Under the pieces are notes generated by a model. That model made no database searches and was not told the origin of the DNA. It was given only the letters and a program-made list of their open reading frames with translations. This document shows positions 38,295 to 50,346 of a DNA stretch of 64,000 nucleotides, piece by piece. Every line of letters begins with the position of its first letter. Within the stretch, counting starts at the first letter, position 1. The translations under genes were made by a program, and so were the position numbers. The stretch is from Mesorhizobium sp. ES1-1 (lineage in GTDB: Bacteria > Pseudomonadota > Alphaproteobacteria > Rhizobiales > Rhizobiaceae): NCBI RefSeq assembly GCF_020164785.1, contig NZ_JAIUGX010000007.1, positions 245,641 to 309,640 on the forward strand. The letters run 5' to 3'.

Positions 38295-38609
38295 ATGCAG
38301 AAGATTAGAAAAGGCGACAAGGTCGTCGTGCTGGCCGGCAAGGACAAGGGCCGCTCGGGCGAGGTCCTCTCGGTTCAGCCGAAGGACGACACCGCGCTTG
38401 TGCGCGGAGTCAACCTGATCCGCCGTCACCAGAAGCAGTCCCAGTCCCAAGAGGGCGGGATCATCACCAAGGAAGCGCCGATCCAGCTGTCGAACATCGC
38501 GCTGGCCGACCCCAAGGATGGCAAGCCGACCCGTGTCGGCTTCATCGTCCAGCAGGACGGCAAGAAGGTGCGCGTCGCCAAGCGCTCGGGAGAAGTCATC
38601 AATGGCTAA
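38295..38609 (+). CDS. rplX: 50S ribosomal protein L24
   Basis: A 104-residue L24 with the KOW motif at the start ([20 protein letters not shown]). An early assembly initiator protein. Its end overlaps the start of rplE by 8 bases. Confidence 0.98.
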   Translation: MQKIRKGDKVVVLAGKDKGRSGEVLSVQPKDDTALVRGVNLIRRHQKQSQSQEGGIITKEAPIQLSNIALADPKDGKPTRVGFIVQQDGKKVRVAKRSGEVING

Positions 38610-39201
38610 GGCTCAAACCACGAAGCCCAAGGCTGAAAGCAATCAGTCCAAGGCCCAGAACACGCCGCGCCTCAAGCAGGTCTACAACGAGACCATCCGC
38701 AAGGCGCTGCAGGAACAGTTCGGCTACGAGAACGAGATGCAGGTTCCGCGCATCGACAAGATCGTGCTCAACATGGGTGTCGGCGAAGCGACCGGGGATT
38801 CGAAGAAGCCTTCGATCGCGGCCGAGGACCTGGCCATGATCGCCGGCCAGAAGGCCGTCGTCACCCGCGCCCGCAACTCGATCGCCGGCTTCAAGGTGCG
38901 CGAGAAGATGCCGATCGGCGCCAAGGTCACGCTACGCAAGGAACGCATGTATGAGTTCCTCGACCGTCTCGTGAATATCGCACTGCCGCGCGTCCGCGAC
39001 TTCCGTGGACTGAACCCGAAGAGCTTCGATGGCCGTGGCAATTACGCCATGGGCATCAAGGAACACATCGTGTTCCCGGAGATCAACTACGACAAGGTTG
39101 ATCAGATCTGGGGCATGGACGTCATCGTTTGTACGACTGCGAAGACGGACGACGAAGCCAGGGCATTGCTCAAGGCCTTCAACTTCCCCTTCCGCCAGTA
39201 A
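38602..39201 (+). CDS. rplE: 50S ribosomal protein L5
   Basis: A 199-residue L5, 5S rRNA-binding protein. The usual family start corresponds to about residue 20 here; the first part ([20 protein letters not shown]) is a low-complexity Lys/Gln/Ala extension. ATG at 38602 lies inside the end of rplX, so translation is coupled. Confidence 0.97.
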   Translation: MAKAQTTKPKAESNQSKAQNTPRLKQVYNETIRKALQEQFGYENEMQVPRIDKIVLNMGVGEATGDSKKPSIAAEDLAMIAGQKAVVTRARNSIAGFKVREKMPIGAKVTLRKERMYEFLDRLVNIALPRVRDFRGLNPKSFDGRGNYAMGIKEHIVFPEINYDKVDQIWGMDVIVCTTAKTDDEARALLKAFNFPFRQ

Positions 39202-39228
39202 CGGCAGCGAGAAAAGGAAAAATCTGAA

Positions 39229-39534
39229 ATGGCAAAGACCAGCTCAGTCGAGAAGAACAACAGGCGCCGCAAGCTCGCCGACCAGTACGGCCCCAAGCGA
39301 GCCGCCCTCAAGGCGATCATCATGGATCAGTCCAAGCCGATGGAGGAGCGCTTCCGCGCCCAGCTCAAGCTTGCCGCCTTGCCGCGCAACTCGGCCAAGA
39401 TCCGCATCCGCAACCGCTGCGAAGTCACCGGCCGTCCGCGCGCCTATTATCGCAAGCTCAAAGTATCGCGCATCGCGCTTCGGGATCTCGGCAACAACGG
39501 CCAGATCCCGGGCCTGGTGAAGTCGAGCTGGTAA
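39229..39534 (+). CDS. rpsN: 30S ribosomal protein S14
   Basis: A 101-residue S14 of the long, zinc-free type: the C-terminal [18 protein letters not shown] lacks the CxxC pairs of the short form. Complete. Confidence 0.98.
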   Translation: MAKTSSVEKNNRRRKLADQYGPKRAALKAIIMDQSKPMEERFRAQLKLAALPRNSAKIRIRNRCEVTGRPRAYYRKLKVSRIALRDLGNNGQIPGLVKSSW

Positions 39535-39546
39535 GGAGGACATACG

Positions 39547-39945
39547 ATGTCATTGAGCGATCCTCTCGGCGATATGCTGACCCGCATCCGCAACGCCTAT
39601 GGCCGCAAGAAGTCGAGCGTTTCGACGCCGGCTTCGCGCCTGCGCACCCGCGTCCTCGACGTGCTGAAGGCTGAAGGCTATATCCGCGATTACAGCCAGA
39701 CCGACTTCGACAACGGCAAGTCCGAAATCGAGATCGAGCTGAAGTATTTCGACGGCGCGCCGGTCGTGCGCGAAATCGCCCGCGTTTCGAAGCCGGGCCG
39801 CCGCGTCTATGTTTCGGCGAAGTCGATCCCGCACGTCGCCAACGGCCTCGGCATTGCCATCCTTTCGACACCGAAGGGCGTGATGGCCGACCATGAAGCG
39901 CGTGAACAGAATGTCGGCGGCGAGATACTCTGCCAGATCTTCTGA
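39547..39945 (+). CDS. rpsH: 30S ribosomal protein S8
   Basis: A 132-residue S8 ([20 protein letters not shown]). Central organiser of the 16S platform; in enterobacteria it represses the spc operon at rplE. An AAGGAGG site precedes the ATG. Confidence 0.98.
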   Translation: MSLSDPLGDMLTRIRNAYGRKKSSVSTPASRLRTRVLDVLKAEGYIRDYSQTDFDNGKSEIEIELKYFDGAPVVREIARVSKPGRRVYVSAKSIPHVANGLGIAILSTPKGVMADHEAREQNVGGEILCQIF

Positions 39946-40031
39946 TCCGGCAGCTCCGCAAAGTGGAATCCGGTCTTCGGATCGTTCCGAAGACCGAGAC
40001 CTGAAACAAGAGAAGTGACGAGGACAACAAA

Positions 40032-40565
40032 ATGTCTCGTATTGGAAAGAAACCCGTTTCGCTGCCGCAGGGCGTGACCGCGACCGTCAACGGCCAGACC
40101 GTGACGGCGAAGGGCCCCAAGGGTGAGCTGAAGTTCGTGGTGAACGAAGAAGTCCTGGTTAAGATGGAGGATGGCGAGATCGCTGTCCAACCTCGCGACC
40201 AGAGCAAGACCGCCCGCTCGAAATGGGGCATGTCGCGCACGCAGATCGTCAACATCCTGCAGGGCGTCAAGGACGGCTTCGAGAAGAAGCTCGAGATCAC
40301 CGGCGTCGGCTATCGCGCCGCCCTCCAGGGCAAGAACCTGCAGCTGGCGCTTGGCTTCAGCCATGATGTCGTATACGAGACGCCGGCCGGCATCACGATC
40401 ACTGTGCCGAAGCCGACGGAAATCACCGTTGCCGGTATCGACAAGCAGCAGGTCGGCCAGGTTGCGGCCGAGATTCGCGAATATCGCGGTCCTGAGCCCT
40501 ACAAGGGCAAAGGCGTCCGTTACGCTGGCGAGAAGATCGTGCGCAAGGAAGGCAAGAAGAAGTAG
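40032..40565 (+). CDS. rplF: 50S ribosomal protein L6
   Basis: A 177-residue L6 ([20 protein letters not shown]) with the C-terminal signature [14 protein letters not shown]. It sits at the base of the L7/L12 stalk near the sarcin-ricin loop. Confidence 0.98.
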   Translation: MSRIGKKPVSLPQGVTATVNGQTVTAKGPKGELKFVVNEEVLVKMEDGEIAVQPRDQSKTARSKWGMSRTQIVNILQGVKDGFEKKLEITGVGYRAALQGKNLQLALGFSHDVVYETPAGITITVPKPTEITVAGIDKQQVGQVAAEIREYRGPEPYKGKGVRYAGEKIVRKEGKKK

Positions 40566-40704
40566 TGATCCTCGCCCAGAAAGGCTACGGCCTTTTCGGC
40601 AAGGACCACGTCAAGGAAGTGTAACGCCGCGGGGAGCGGTCGCGGGAGGCGCTATCGCCTACCGCACAAGGCGGCCCCTGTTTTTTGAAGGCAAGGAAGA
40701 CATT

Positions 40705-41064
40705 ATGGGTACCAAGGAATCCACGCAGCGCCGTGCGCAGCGCGTTCGCCGCCAGATCAAGAAGGTTGCGGGCGAACGGCCCCGCCTTTCCGTGCACCGC
40801 ACGTCGAAGAACATCTATGTTCAGGTCATCGACGATGCCAAGGGTCACACCATCGTTGCCGCCTCGACGCTCGAGAAGGACCTCAAGGGGTCGCTCAAGA
40901 CTGGTGCCGACACAGCGGCAGCCGCGGCGATCGGCAAGCTGATCGCCGAGCGCGCCACCAAGGCCGGCGTCAAGGAAGTCGTCTTCGACCGCGGCGCCTA
41001 TATCTATCACGGCCGCGTCAAGGCGCTCGCCGACGCCGCCCGTGAAGGTGGCTTGAGCTTCTAA
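40705..41064 (+). CDS. rplR: 50S ribosomal protein L18
   Basis: A 119-residue L18 ([20 protein letters not shown]), which binds 5S rRNA. It follows rplF after 139 bases, the widest gap in this section; that gap contains GC-rich inverted runs but no gene. ATG preceded by AAGGAAG. Confidence 0.98.
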   Translation: MGTKESTQRRAQRVRRQIKKVAGERPRLSVHRTSKNIYVQVIDDAKGHTIVAASTLEKDLKGSLKTGADTAAAAAIGKLIAERATKAGVKEVVFDRGAYIYHGRVKALADAAREGGLSF

Positions 41065-41149
41065 TTCCGAGAATTTCGCCCCCGGTGACCCACAGAGGCG
41101 CCGGATCTTATCAGCAACCGTGCTTCCGGAAAAAAACAAGGAACAGGAT

Positions 41150-41713
41150 ATGGCACAGGAACGTAGGGATGGCGGCCGCGGCCGCGATCGTGAAGAACGC
41201 GATGACGGGATGGTGGACAAGCTCGTCCACATCAACCGCGTCGCCAAGGTCGTCAAGGGCGGCCGTCGCTTCGGTTTTGCGGCACTCGTTGTCGTCGGTG
41301 ATCAGAAGGGCCGCGTCGGCTTCGGTCACGGCAAGGCGCGCGAAGTGCCAGAAGCTATCCGCAAGGCAACCGAGTCCGCCAAGCGCGACATGATCTTCGT
41401 GCCGCTGCGCTCGGGCCGCACGCTCCACCACGACGTCGAAGGACGCTGGGGCGCGGGTCGTGTCCTGCTGCGCGCCGCCAAGCAGGGTACCGGCATCATC
41501 GCCGGCGGCCCGATGCGCGCTGTCTTCGAGACGCTCGGCATGCATGACGTGGTCGCCAAGTCGATGGGGTCGTCGAACCCCTACAACATGGTTCGCGCCA
41601 CCTTCGACGCGCTGAAGAGCCAGATGCATCCCAAGGATGTGGCTGCCGCTCGCGGCATCAAATATTCGACCCTTCAGGCCCGCCGCGGCACCGCCGTCGC
41701 GGCTGAAGAATAG
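41150..41713 (+). CDS. rpsE: 30S ribosomal protein S5
   Basis: A 187-residue S5 ([20 protein letters not shown]) with an Arg/Asp-rich N-terminal tail, then the double-stranded RNA-binding-like domain ([20 protein letters not shown]). Contains the spectinomycin-interaction loop in wild-type form. ATG 41150 has an AAGGAA site; one 10 codons earlier does not. Confidence 0.97.
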   Translation: MAQERRDGGRGRDREERDDGMVDKLVHINRVAKVVKGGRRFGFAALVVVGDQKGRVGFGHGKAREVPEAIRKATESAKRDMIFVPLRSGRTLHHDVEGRWGAGRVLLRAAKQGTGIIAGGPMRAVFETLGMHDVVAKSMGSSNPYNMVRATFDALKSQMHPKDVAAARGIKYSTLQARRGTAVAAEE

Positions 41714-41737
41714 TCGATCTGACCAGGGATTTTGACC

Positions 41738-41935
41738 ATGGCCAAGCAAACTACCAAGACCGTCACCGTTGAGCAGATCGGCTCGCCGATCCGCCGCCCG
41801 AAGGAACAGCGCGCGACGCTGGTCGGGCTCGGTCTCAACAAGATGCACAAGCAGCGCACGCTGGAGGATACGCCCTCCGTGCGCGGCATGATCGCCGCCG
41901 TCCAGCATCTCGTCCGCGTCGTGGACGAGGGCTGA
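41738..41935 (+). CDS. rpmD: 50S ribosomal protein L30
   Basis: A 65-residue L30 ([20 protein letters not shown]), short two-helix three-strand protein. Starts 24 bases after rpsE; ATG at 41738 chosen over a TTG two codons upstream. Confidence 0.97.
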   Translation: MAKQTTKTVTVEQIGSPIRRPKEQRATLVGLGLNKMHKQRTLEDTPSVRGMIAAVQHLVRVVDEG

Positions 41936-41957
41936 GCGAGAGCGCAGGAGAACCCAG

Positions 41958-42434
41958 ATGAAACTCAACGATCTGCGTGACAAGGACGGCGCGACGCATT
42001 CCAAGAAGCGTCTCGGCCGCGGCATCGGCTCCGGCTCCGGCAAGACCGCCGGCCGCGGCGTCAAGGGTCAGAAGGCGCGCTCCGGCGTTGCCGTCAACGG
42101 CTTCGAGGGTGGCCAGATGCCTCTCTATCGGCGCCTGCCCAAGCGTGGCTTCAACAACATCTTCGCCAAGAGCTTCACCGTCGTTTCGCTGGCCCGCATC
42201 CAGGTCGCCATCGACGCCAAGAAGCTGGACACCAAGGCAACCGTGACCGCTGACTCGCTTGTTGCAGCCGGCGTGATCCGTCGAGTCAAGGACGGCGTGC
42301 GGATCCTGTCCGACGGCGAGATCACGGCAAAGCTCGACTTCGACGTTGCCGGCGCCTCCAAGGCCGCCATCGAGAAGATCGAAAAGGCCGGCGGTTCGGT
42401 CAAGCTGCCGGAGAAGAAGGCGGCTGCCGAGTAA
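41958..42434 (+). CDS. rplO: 50S ribosomal protein L15
   Basis: A 158-residue L15 ([20 protein letters not shown]) with the long basic Gly-rich N-terminal part ([20 protein letters not shown]) threaded into 23S rRNA. GGAG site. 189 bases before secY with no clear terminator. Confidence 0.98.
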   Translation: MKLNDLRDKDGATHSKKRLGRGIGSGSGKTAGRGVKGQKARSGVAVNGFEGGQMPLYRRLPKRGFNNIFAKSFTVVSLARIQVAIDAKKLDTKATVTADSLVAAGVIRRVKDGVRILSDGEITAKLDFDVAGASKAAIEKIEKAGGSVKLPEKKAAAE

Positions 42435-42623
42435 TGGCGATCTGAAGCGCGGTCGGCAAGGCGGCTTCCGTTTCTGTCGATCATCGCGCTTTGATCCGCT
42501 CAATCAGGTGGCCGCGTCAACGCGGCCGCTTGCATGTTTAGGGCCCGGAGCTTATCTCGTGAGCCTGGGTGAGACGCGCCTGACCCCACGGGCCAACAAG
42601 CGTTACCAAGCGGAGAATCAGGC

Positions 42624-43960
<1,337 letters not shown>

Positions 43961-43964
<4 letters not shown>

Positions 43965-44569
43965 GGTTGATATTGCTTGGGCCGCCAGGGGCGGGCAAGG
44001 GGACGCAAGCACAAAGACTGGTAGAAAAACACGGCATACCACAGCTCTCGACGGGCGATATGCTGCGGGCTGCCGTCCAGGCCGGCACCGAGGTCGGCAA
44101 GCGCGCCAAGGCGGTCATGGATGCCGGTGAACTGGTCTCGGACGCCATCGTCAACGCCATCGTCGCCGAGCGCATCGACCAGGCTGATTGCGCCAAGGGC
44201 TTCATCCTCGATGGATACCCGCGCACCCTGGTGCAGGCTGATGCCGTCGATGCGATGCTCGCGCAACGTGGCATGAGCCTCGACATCGTCATCGAGCTCG
44301 TCGTCGACGACCGGGCGTTGGTCGGACGGATTGTCAAACGGGCTGATGATGCCAAGGCTGCCGGCCAGCCGGTCCGGAAGGACGACAACCCCACGGTGTT
44401 CGAAGACCGTCTACGGGAATATTACAAGAAGACCGCCCCGCTGATCGGCTACTACTACGCCAAGGGCAAACTCAAGGCCGTCGACGGCATGGCGGACATC
44501 GATGCGGTCACCGGCGAGATCGAAACTGTGCTTGCGGCGACGGTCGGGGGACCGGAGCCGGTAAATTAA
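43961..44569 (+). CDS. adk: Adenylate kinase
   Basis: A 202-residue adenylate kinase, interconverting ATP + AMP and two ADP. P loop GPPGAGKGT at 7-15, AMP site LSTGDMLR, and DGYPRT. The LID region ([17 protein letters not shown]) is the short form without zinc cysteines. ATGA overlap with secY. Its place between secY and rpsM, without map or infA, is common in alphaproteobacteria. Confidence 0.97.
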
Positions 44570-44776
44570 CGATTGTACTTGACGGCACCCGCTCGCTGCG
44601 GTATGGCGGCCCGTCTTCCTACAGGCATGGGCTTTGCTTGTCCGCAAGGGCAAGGGCAGCCGCTTTGACTGGAAACTCCCGCATGGGCCGGCCTCCACCG
44701 GACGCGGGGCAACGTAAAGATTGCGCCGTGCTTGTCTTTTAAGAGGTCGGGCGGCCCACATGGAGCAGAGAAGAAT

Positions 44777-45145
44777 ATGGCTCGTATAGCCGGCGTCAAC
44801 ATTCCGACCAATAAGCGCGTTGTCATTGCGCTTCAGTACATTCACGGCATCGGCAAGAAGTTCGCCCAGGAGATCGTCGACAAGGTCGGCATCCCGGCCG
44901 AACGCCGTGTCAACCAGCTGACCGACGCGGAAGTGCTGCAGATCCGCGAGACTATCGACCGCGACTACCAGGTCGAAGGCGACCTGCGCCGCGAAGTGTC
45001 GATGAACATCAAGCGTCTGATGGACCTCGGCTGCTACCGCGGCCTGCGTCACCGCCGCTCGCTGCCGGTTCGCGGCCAGCGCACGCATACCAATGCACGC
45101 ACCCGCAAGGGCCCGGCCAAGTCGATCGCCGGCAAGAAGAAGTAA
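44777..45145 (+). CDS. rpsM: 30S ribosomal protein S13
   Basis: A 122-residue S13 ([20 protein letters not shown]) with the C-terminal basic tail ([19 protein letters not shown]). Contacts the P-site tRNA and subunit bridge. A 207-base gap without a gene precedes it after adk; ATG 44777 chosen as family start. Confidence 0.98.
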   Translation: MARIAGVNIPTNKRVVIALQYIHGIGKKFAQEIVDKVGIPAERRVNQLTDAEVLQIRETIDRDYQVEGDLRREVSMNIKRLMDLGCYRGLRHRRSLPVRGQRTHTNARTRKGPAKSIAGKKK

Positions 45146-45148
45146 GTC

Positions 45149-45218
45149 AGCGAATAGCACGCCACCCATTAGCGATTAGGGAGTCCTATCGCTAGTGGCT
45201 GCGCACTATTCGCTTTTA
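45149..45218. repeat. Nested palindromic element between rpsM and rpsK
   Basis: Outer arms AGCGAATAG (45149-45157) and CTATTCGCT (45206-45214) enclose an inner stem TAGCGATTAGG / CCTATCGCTA around a GAGT loop (45170-45194). The right outer arm runs into TTTT, so the transcript would form a long cruciform-like hairpin with a terminator-like end, three bases after the rpsM stop and inside the operon. It resembles an inserted REP-type repeat rather than a normal spacer. The rest of the gap to rpsK is ordinary. Confidence 0.7.
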
Positions 45219-45271
45219 AAGGTGGAGCCGCTGGTATTACGGCGGTGTAGAGATCAATCGAAAGGACCATC

Positions 45272-45661
45272 ATGGCCAAGGAAGCCGCTCGTGTTCGCCG
45301 TCGCGAACGCAAGAACATCTCGTCGGGCGTTGCCCACGTCAATTCGACCTTCAACAACACGATGATCACCATCACCGACGCGCAGGGCAACTCGATTGCC
45401 TGGTCGTCGGCCGGTGCCCAGGGCTTCAAGGGTTCGCGCAAGTCGACCCCGTTCGCCGCCCAGATGGCTGCCGAGGACGTCGCCAAGAAGGCCCAGGAAC
45501 ACGGCATGCGCATGCTTGAGGTCGAGGTCTGCGGACCCGGCTCCGGTCGTGAATCGGCATTGCGCGCCCTGCAGGCGGCCGGCTTCACCATCACCTCGAT
45601 CCGTGATGTGACGCCGATCCCGCATAATGGCTGCCGCCCGCGCAAGAAGCGTCGCGTCTAA
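45272..45661 (+). CDS. rpsK: 30S ribosomal protein S11
   Basis: A 129-residue S11 ([20 protein letters not shown]) ending in the conserved [11 protein letters not shown]. It forms part of the E-site platform. An AAAGGA site precedes the ATG. Confidence 0.98.
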   Translation: MAKEAARVRRRERKNISSGVAHVNSTFNNTMITITDAQGNSIAWSSAGAQGFKGSRKSTPFAAQMAAEDVAKKAQEHGMRMLEVEVCGPGSGRESALRALQAAGFTITSIRDVTPIPHNGCRPRKKRRV

Positions 45662-45764
45662 GCATTTATCGAACGCCGCGCGAGCGCCCCACGGGCGTTC
45701 CTCCACGGCATTCCAGGTCGCCCGCCACGATTGGATGGTGGCGGGTCAACGGAAGGAAAGCATC

Positions 45765-46775
45765 ATGATCCAGAAAAATTGGCAGGAACTGATCAAGCCG
45801 AACAAGATCGAGTTCTCGTCGAAGAAGAAGACGCTGACCACGCTGGTCGCGGAGCCGCTCGAGCGTGGCTTTGGCCTCACCCTCGGCAATGCCCTGCGTC
45901 GCGTGCTTTTGTCTTCGCTGCGCGGTGCGGCCGTTACCGCCGTGCAGATCGACGGCGTTCTGCATGAATTCTCGTCCATCGCCGGTGTGCGCGAGGACGT
46001 GACCGATATCGTTTTGAACATCAAGGAGATCGCCATCCGCATGGAAGGCGACGGCCCCAAGCGCATGGTCGTGCGCAAGCAGGGACCGGGCGCTGTTCTG
46101 GCCGGCGACATCCAGACGGTTGGCGACGTCGAAATCCTCAACCCCGATCACGTCATCTGCACGCTGGACGAAGGCGCTGAAATCCGCATGGAATTCACCG
46201 TCGACACTGGCAAAGGTTACGTGCCGGCTGACCGCAACCGTGCAGAGGACGCACCGATCGGACTCATCCCGGTCGACAGCCTCTATTCGCCGGTCAAGAA
46301 GGTTTCCTATAAGGTTGAGAACACCCGCGAGGGCCAGGTTCTCGACTATGACAAGCTGACCATGACCATCGAGACCGACGGCTCGATCACCGGCGAGGAC
46401 GCGGTGGCTTTCGCCGCCCGCATCCTGCAGGACCAGCTTGGCCTGTTCGTCAATTTCGACGAGCCGCAGAAGGAAGTCGCCGCCGAAGCCGTCACCGAGC
46501 TCGCCTTCAATCCGGCGCTGCTCAAGAAGGTCGACGAACTCGAGCTCTCTGTGCGTTCGGCCAACTGCCTGAAGAACGACAACATCGTCTACATCGGCGA
46601 TCTGATCCAGAAGACCGAAGCCGAGATGCTGCGCACCCCGAACTTCGGCCGCAAGTCGCTGAACGAGATCAAGGAAGTCCTGGCGGCGATGGGCCTGCAC
46701 CTCGGCATGGAAGTGCCGGACTGGCCGCCGGAAAACATCGAAGACCTCGCGAAGCGTTACGAAGATCAATATTGA
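45765..46775 (+). CDS. rpoA: DNA-directed RNA polymerase alpha subunit
   Basis: A 336-residue alpha subunit: N-terminal dimerisation/assembly domain ([20 protein letters not shown] motif) and C-terminal DNA- and activator-binding domain (about 250-325, with [20 protein letters not shown]). ATG at 45765 chosen with GGAAGGAAAG upstream; the frame is open from within rpsK but that part is not conserved. Confidence 0.98.
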   Translation: MIQKNWQELIKPNKIEFSSKKKTLTTLVAEPLERGFGLTLGNALRRVLLSSLRGAAVTAVQIDGVLHEFSSIAGVREDVTDIVLNIKEIAIRMEGDGPKRMVVRKQGPGAVLAGDIQTVGDVEILNPDHVICTLDEGAEIRMEFTVDTGKGYVPADRNRAEDAPIGLIPVDSLYSPVKKVSYKVENTREGQVLDYDKLTMTIETDGSITGEDAVAFAARILQDQLGLFVNFDEPQKEVAAEAVTELAFNPALLKKVDELELSVRSANCLKNDNIVYIGDLIQKTEAEMLRTPNFGRKSLNEIKEVLAAMGLHLGMEVPDWPPENIEDLAKRYEDQY

Positions 46776-46874
46776 GCATGAATTCCAAGGATCGGGCGAC
46801 CGCTCGATCCGACGGTCATGCGGAAAACCATCAGAGGTCTTGGCCTCTTGAACAACTGAAGAAGGAAATGAGCC

Positions 46875-47306
46875 ATGCGCCACGGTTTTAAAGGCCGTCG
46901 CTTCGCCAGAAGCATCAGCCATCGCAAGTCGATGTTCGCCAACCTCGCCGTGTCGCTGCTCGAGCACGAGCAGATCGTCACCACCCTGCCGAAGGCGAAG
47001 GATCTGCGTCCGATCGTCGAGAAGCTGGTGACGCTCGGCAAGCGCGGCGACCTGCACGCCCGCCGTCAGGTGATCGCGCAGATCGGCAATGAAGGCGTCG
47101 TCAAGCGCCTGTTCGAAACCATTGCGCCGCGTTACGCCGACCGCAATGGCGGTTATCTGCGCATCATGAAGGCCGGCTTCCGCCACGGCGACAACGCCGC
47201 TATGGCCGTCATCGAATTCGTCGATCGCGACACTTCGGCCAAAGGCGCCGGCGACCGCGCCCGCATCGAAGCCGAAGGCACCGATTCGGGCGCCGAGGCC
47301 GCATAA
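46875..47306 (+). CDS. rplQ: 50S ribosomal protein L17
   Basis: A 143-residue L17 ([20 protein letters not shown]) with an acidic/Ala-rich C-terminal tail. Last gene of the super-operon; terminator follows 25 bases later. Confidence 0.98.
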   Translation: MRHGFKGRRFARSISHRKSMFANLAVSLLEHEQIVTTLPKAKDLRPIVEKLVTLGKRGDLHARRQVIAQIGNEGVVKRLFETIAPRYADRNGGYLRIMKAGFRHGDNAAMAVIEFVDRDTSAKGAGDRARIEAEGTDSGAEAA

Positions 47307-47330
47307 GGTCCGGCTTCCAGGATTGAATTC

Positions 47331-47355
47331 AAAGGGGCCCCCCGGGGCCCCTTTT
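47331..47355 (+). terminator. Rho-independent terminator of the ribosomal super-operon
   Basis: AAAGGGGCCC, a short C-run loop, GGGGCCCC and five T. Ends the 19-kb block starting at rpsL. Confidence 0.93.
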
Positions 47356-47497
47356 TGTTGTCTGATGGCAGGCAAATTGCGGACGTGAGCTGACACAAGG
47401 CCACCTGCCCAAAATAATCGGATTTCAGCGGCTTAGCCTTTCATTTTGCACAATCGTCGGGACAATGGCGCCGGAACCCGCCTTGGAGGATTCGTGA

Positions 47498-48985
47498 ATG
47501 CGCCCTAACAGACTGTCCCTTGTCCTGGTCTTTGCCATGATGGCGTTGGCGGCCGCACCTATGGTCAGGCAGGCATGGGCCGAGGACGCCAAGACAGATC
47601 CGGGCCTGTCCGATGTCTTGACCGATCTGCTGCATGGCGTCGAAGGCGAGAACGCCACGTCCGGCCCCGACAAGCGCGTGCCGTTCGGCCGCGAGGAAGT
47701 GCAGTTGTCGTTCGCGCCGCTGGTGAAGCAGACCGCTCCGGCCGTAGTCAACGTCTACGCTTCGCAGACCGCCAAGGTGACGTCGCCTTTCGACGGTGAT
47801 CCCTTCTTCGAGGAATTCTTCGGCCGTTCGCAGCCACGCGCCCAATCTTCGCTCGGTTCCGGCGTGCTGGTCGACCCGACCGGCATCGTCGTGACCAACT
47901 ACCACGTCATCAAGGATGCCGATCAGGTCAAGGTGGCGACCGCGGATGGCCGCGAGTTCGAGAGCAAGGTGATGCTCAAGGACGAGTCGCTCGATCTGGC
48001 GGTGCTCAAGATCTCCGCTGACAAGCCTTTTCCCGTCATTGCCATAGGCGATTCCGACGCACTTGAGGTCGGCGACCTGGTGCTGGCCATCGGCAATCCC
48101 TTCGGCGTCGGCCAGACCACCACCAGCGGCATCGTCTCGGCGCTTGCCCGCAGCCATATCGGTGTGGCCGACTCGAGCTTCTTCATTCAGACCGATGCGG
48201 CCATCAACCCCGGCAATTCCGGCGGAGCGCTGATCAACATGGGCGGTCAGCTGGTCGGCATCAACACGGCGATCTATAGCCGCAGCGGTGGCTCTATAGG
48301 CATCGGCTTCGCCATCCCGTCGAACATGGTCCGCGCCTTCGCCGACGCTGCCAAGGCCGGCCTCGACTTCTTCGAGCGCCCCTATATAGGCGCTGAGTTC
48401 GAGGCGGTTACACCGCAGATCGCCGAATCGCTGGGCATGGAGAAGCCAACCGGCGCGCTGGTCTCGTCGGTAGAGCCGACCGGACCGGCCGCCAAGGCAG
48501 GCCTCAAGCCCGGCGACGTCGTGCTGCAACTCAACGGCAAGCAGATCGACAGCATCGAGGCGCTGGATTATCGCATGGCGACGCTGTCGATCGGCACCAC
48601 AGCCAATTTCGCGGTCCTGACCAAGGGCCAGCAGGCGGCGATGGACATTGCGCTGGAACGCGCGCCCGAGGGCATGAAGGCGGCTGAAGTCACATTGCGT
48701 GGCCGCAGCCCCTTTTCCGGCGCCAAGGTGGCGGAACTGTCGCCGAGGCTCGCCCAGCGGCTTGGCCTGCGCACCGACATCAAGGGTGTCACCGTAGTCG
48801 ATATCAACCGCGACTCTCCGGCCGCCGACTTCGGCTTCCAGCCAGGCGACATCGTGCGCGAAGTGAACGGCACCACCATCGAAACCGCGGCGGCGCTGGA
48901 GCAGGCCGCCAAGACGGATACACGCTGGTGGCGCTTTACGGTCGAGCGCGGCGGGCAGATACTGCGTCAGGTGTTGCGTTACTAA
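47498..48985 (+). CDS. Do-like periplasmic serine protease (DegP/DegQ family)
   Basis: A 495-residue HtrA-type protease. Signal peptide about 1-28 (ending RQAWA), trypsin-like domain about 65-270 with the catalytic triad His136 (TNYHV), Asp166 (SLDLAVL) and Ser241 (GNSGGAL), then two PDZ domains (about 285-380 and 395-490). It degrades or refolds misfolded envelope proteins. A long linker with FFEEFFGR near 102-110 corresponds to the LA loop. The gene is upstream of rarA and probably shares its transcript (gap 47 bases); no heat-shock promoter can be asserted. Confidence 0.92.
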   Translation: MRPNRLSLVLVFAMMALAAAPMVRQAWAEDAKTDPGLSDVLTDLLHGVEGENATSGPDKRVPFGREEVQLSFAPLVKQTAPAVVNVYASQTAKVTSPFDGDPFFEEFFGRSQPRAQSSLGSGVLVDPTGIVVTNYHVIKDADQVKVATADGREFESKVMLKDESLDLAVLKISADKPFPVIAIGDSDALEVGDLVLAIGNPFGVGQTTTSGIVSALARSHIGVADSSFFIQTDAAINPGNSGGALINMGGQLVGINTAIYSRSGGSIGIGFAIPSNMVRAFADAAKAGLDFFERPYIGAEFEAVTPQIAESLGMEKPTGALVSSVEPTGPAAKAGLKPGDVVLQLNGKQIDSIEALDYRMATLSIGTTANFAVLTKGQQAAMDIALERAPEGMKAAEVTLRGRSPFSGAKVAELSPRLAQRLGLRTDIKGVTVVDINRDSPAADFGFQPGDIVREVNGTTIETAAALEQAAKTDTRWWRFTVERGGQILRQVLRY

Positions 48986-49032
48986 ATCATGGCCCGTTCG
49001 TTCGGGCGGATGCTACGGCGAAAAAGAAGTGC

Positions 49033-50340
49033 ATGGCCGATCTGTTCAGCGTCGATGAACCGGAAAGGGCGCCGCCCGGGCGGCCGCTGGCCGATAGGCT
49101 GCGCCCAAAGACGCTCGGTGAAGTCGTCGGTCAGGAACATCTGACCGGCCCCGACGGCGCGCTCACCCGGCTGATCGGTTCCGGTTCGCTGGGTTCCATG
49201 ATCTTCTGGGGTCCGCCGGGCACCGGCAAGACGACGGTGGCCCGGTTGCTGGCCGGTGAAACCAGCCTGGCCTTCGAGCAGATCTCGGCGGTCTTTTCCG
49301 GTGTCGCCGATCTTAAGAAAGTTTTCGAGGCAGCCAAGCTGCGCCGCACCAACGGCCGCCAGACCCTGCTATTCGTGGACGAAATCCATCGCTTCAACCG
49401 CGCGCAGCAAGATTCCTTTCTTCCTGTGATGGAGGACGGGACGGTGGTTCTGGTCGGCGCCACCACCGAAAACCCGTCCTTCGAACTCAACGCTGCTCTC
49501 TTGTCCCGTGCCCGGGTGCTAGTCTTCCAATCGCTCGGCGAAGAGAGCATCGCCAAGCTGATGGCGCGGGCGGAGGAGACCGAGGGCAGGGCGTTGCCAC
49601 TCGATGACGAGGCGCGGGCGATGCTCATCCGCATGAGCGACGGCGACGGCCGTGCGTCCCTGACGCTGGCGGAAGAAGTCTGGCGGGCAGCCAAGCCCGG
49701 CGAGATCTTCAACGCGGAGGGCCTGCAGCGCATCGTGCAGCGGCGTGCGCCGATCTATGACAAGGGCCAGGACGGCCACTACAATCTGATCTCGGCGCTG
49801 CACAAATCCGTGCGCGGCTCCGATCCCGACGCTGCGCTTTACTATCTCGCGCGCATGTTCGATGCCGGCGAGGACCCGCTCTATCTCGGCCGCCGGCTGG
49901 TGCGCATGGCCATGGAGGACATCGGACTTGCCGACCCGCAGGCACTGGTCGTAGCCAATGCGGCCAAGGACGCCTACGACTATCTCGGCTCCCCGGAGGG
50001 CGAACTGGCCTTCGCCGAGGCGACCGTCTATCTCGCCACCGCGCCGAAATCCAACGCGGTCTACACTGCCTTCAAGGCGGCCACCCGAGCCGCCAAGGAA
50101 CACGGCTCGCTGCTGCCGCCCAAGCATATCCTCAATGCGCCCACCAAGCTGATGAAGGAAGAGGATTACGGCGCCGGCTATCGGTACGATCACGATGAGC
50201 CGGAGGCGTTTTCGGGCCAGGACTATTTTCCAGAAAAGATGGGCCGCCAGGTCTTCTATGATCCGCCCGAGCGCGGCTTCGAGCGCGACATCAGAAAGCG
50301 TCTCGACTATTGGGCGAAGCTCCGCAAAGAGAGGGAATAG
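49033..50340 (+). CDS. rarA: Replication-associated recombination protein A
   Basis: A 435-residue AAA+ ATPase of the RarA/MgsA family, relative of clamp loaders, acting at stalled forks. Walker A GPPGTGKT (60-67), Walker B LLFVDEIH (112-119), sensor region GATTENPSFE, and the C-terminal tetramerisation part are complete. ATG at 49033 chosen as family start; an earlier in-frame ATG overlaps the protease gene. Followed by a DUF930 gene 6 bases later. Confidence 0.95.
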   Translation: MADLFSVDEPERAPPGRPLADRLRPKTLGEVVGQEHLTGPDGALTRLIGSGSLGSMIFWGPPGTGKTTVARLLAGETSLAFEQISAVFSGVADLKKVFEAAKLRRTNGRQTLLFVDEIHRFNRAQQDSFLPVMEDGTVVLVGATTENPSFELNAALLSRARVLVFQSLGEESIAKLMARAEETEGRALPLDDEARAMLIRMSDGDGRASLTLAEEVWRAAKPGEIFNAEGLQRIVQRRAPIYDKGQDGHYNLISALHKSVRGSDPDAALYYLARMFDAGEDPLYLGRRLVRMAMEDIGLADPQALVVANAAKDAYDYLGSPEGELAFAEATVYLATAPKSNAVYTAFKAATRAAKEHGSLLPPKHILNAPTKLMKEEDYGAGYRYDHDEPEAFSGQDYFPEKMGRQVFYDPPERGFERDIRKRLDYWAKLRKERE

Positions 50341-50346
50341 CACGCT

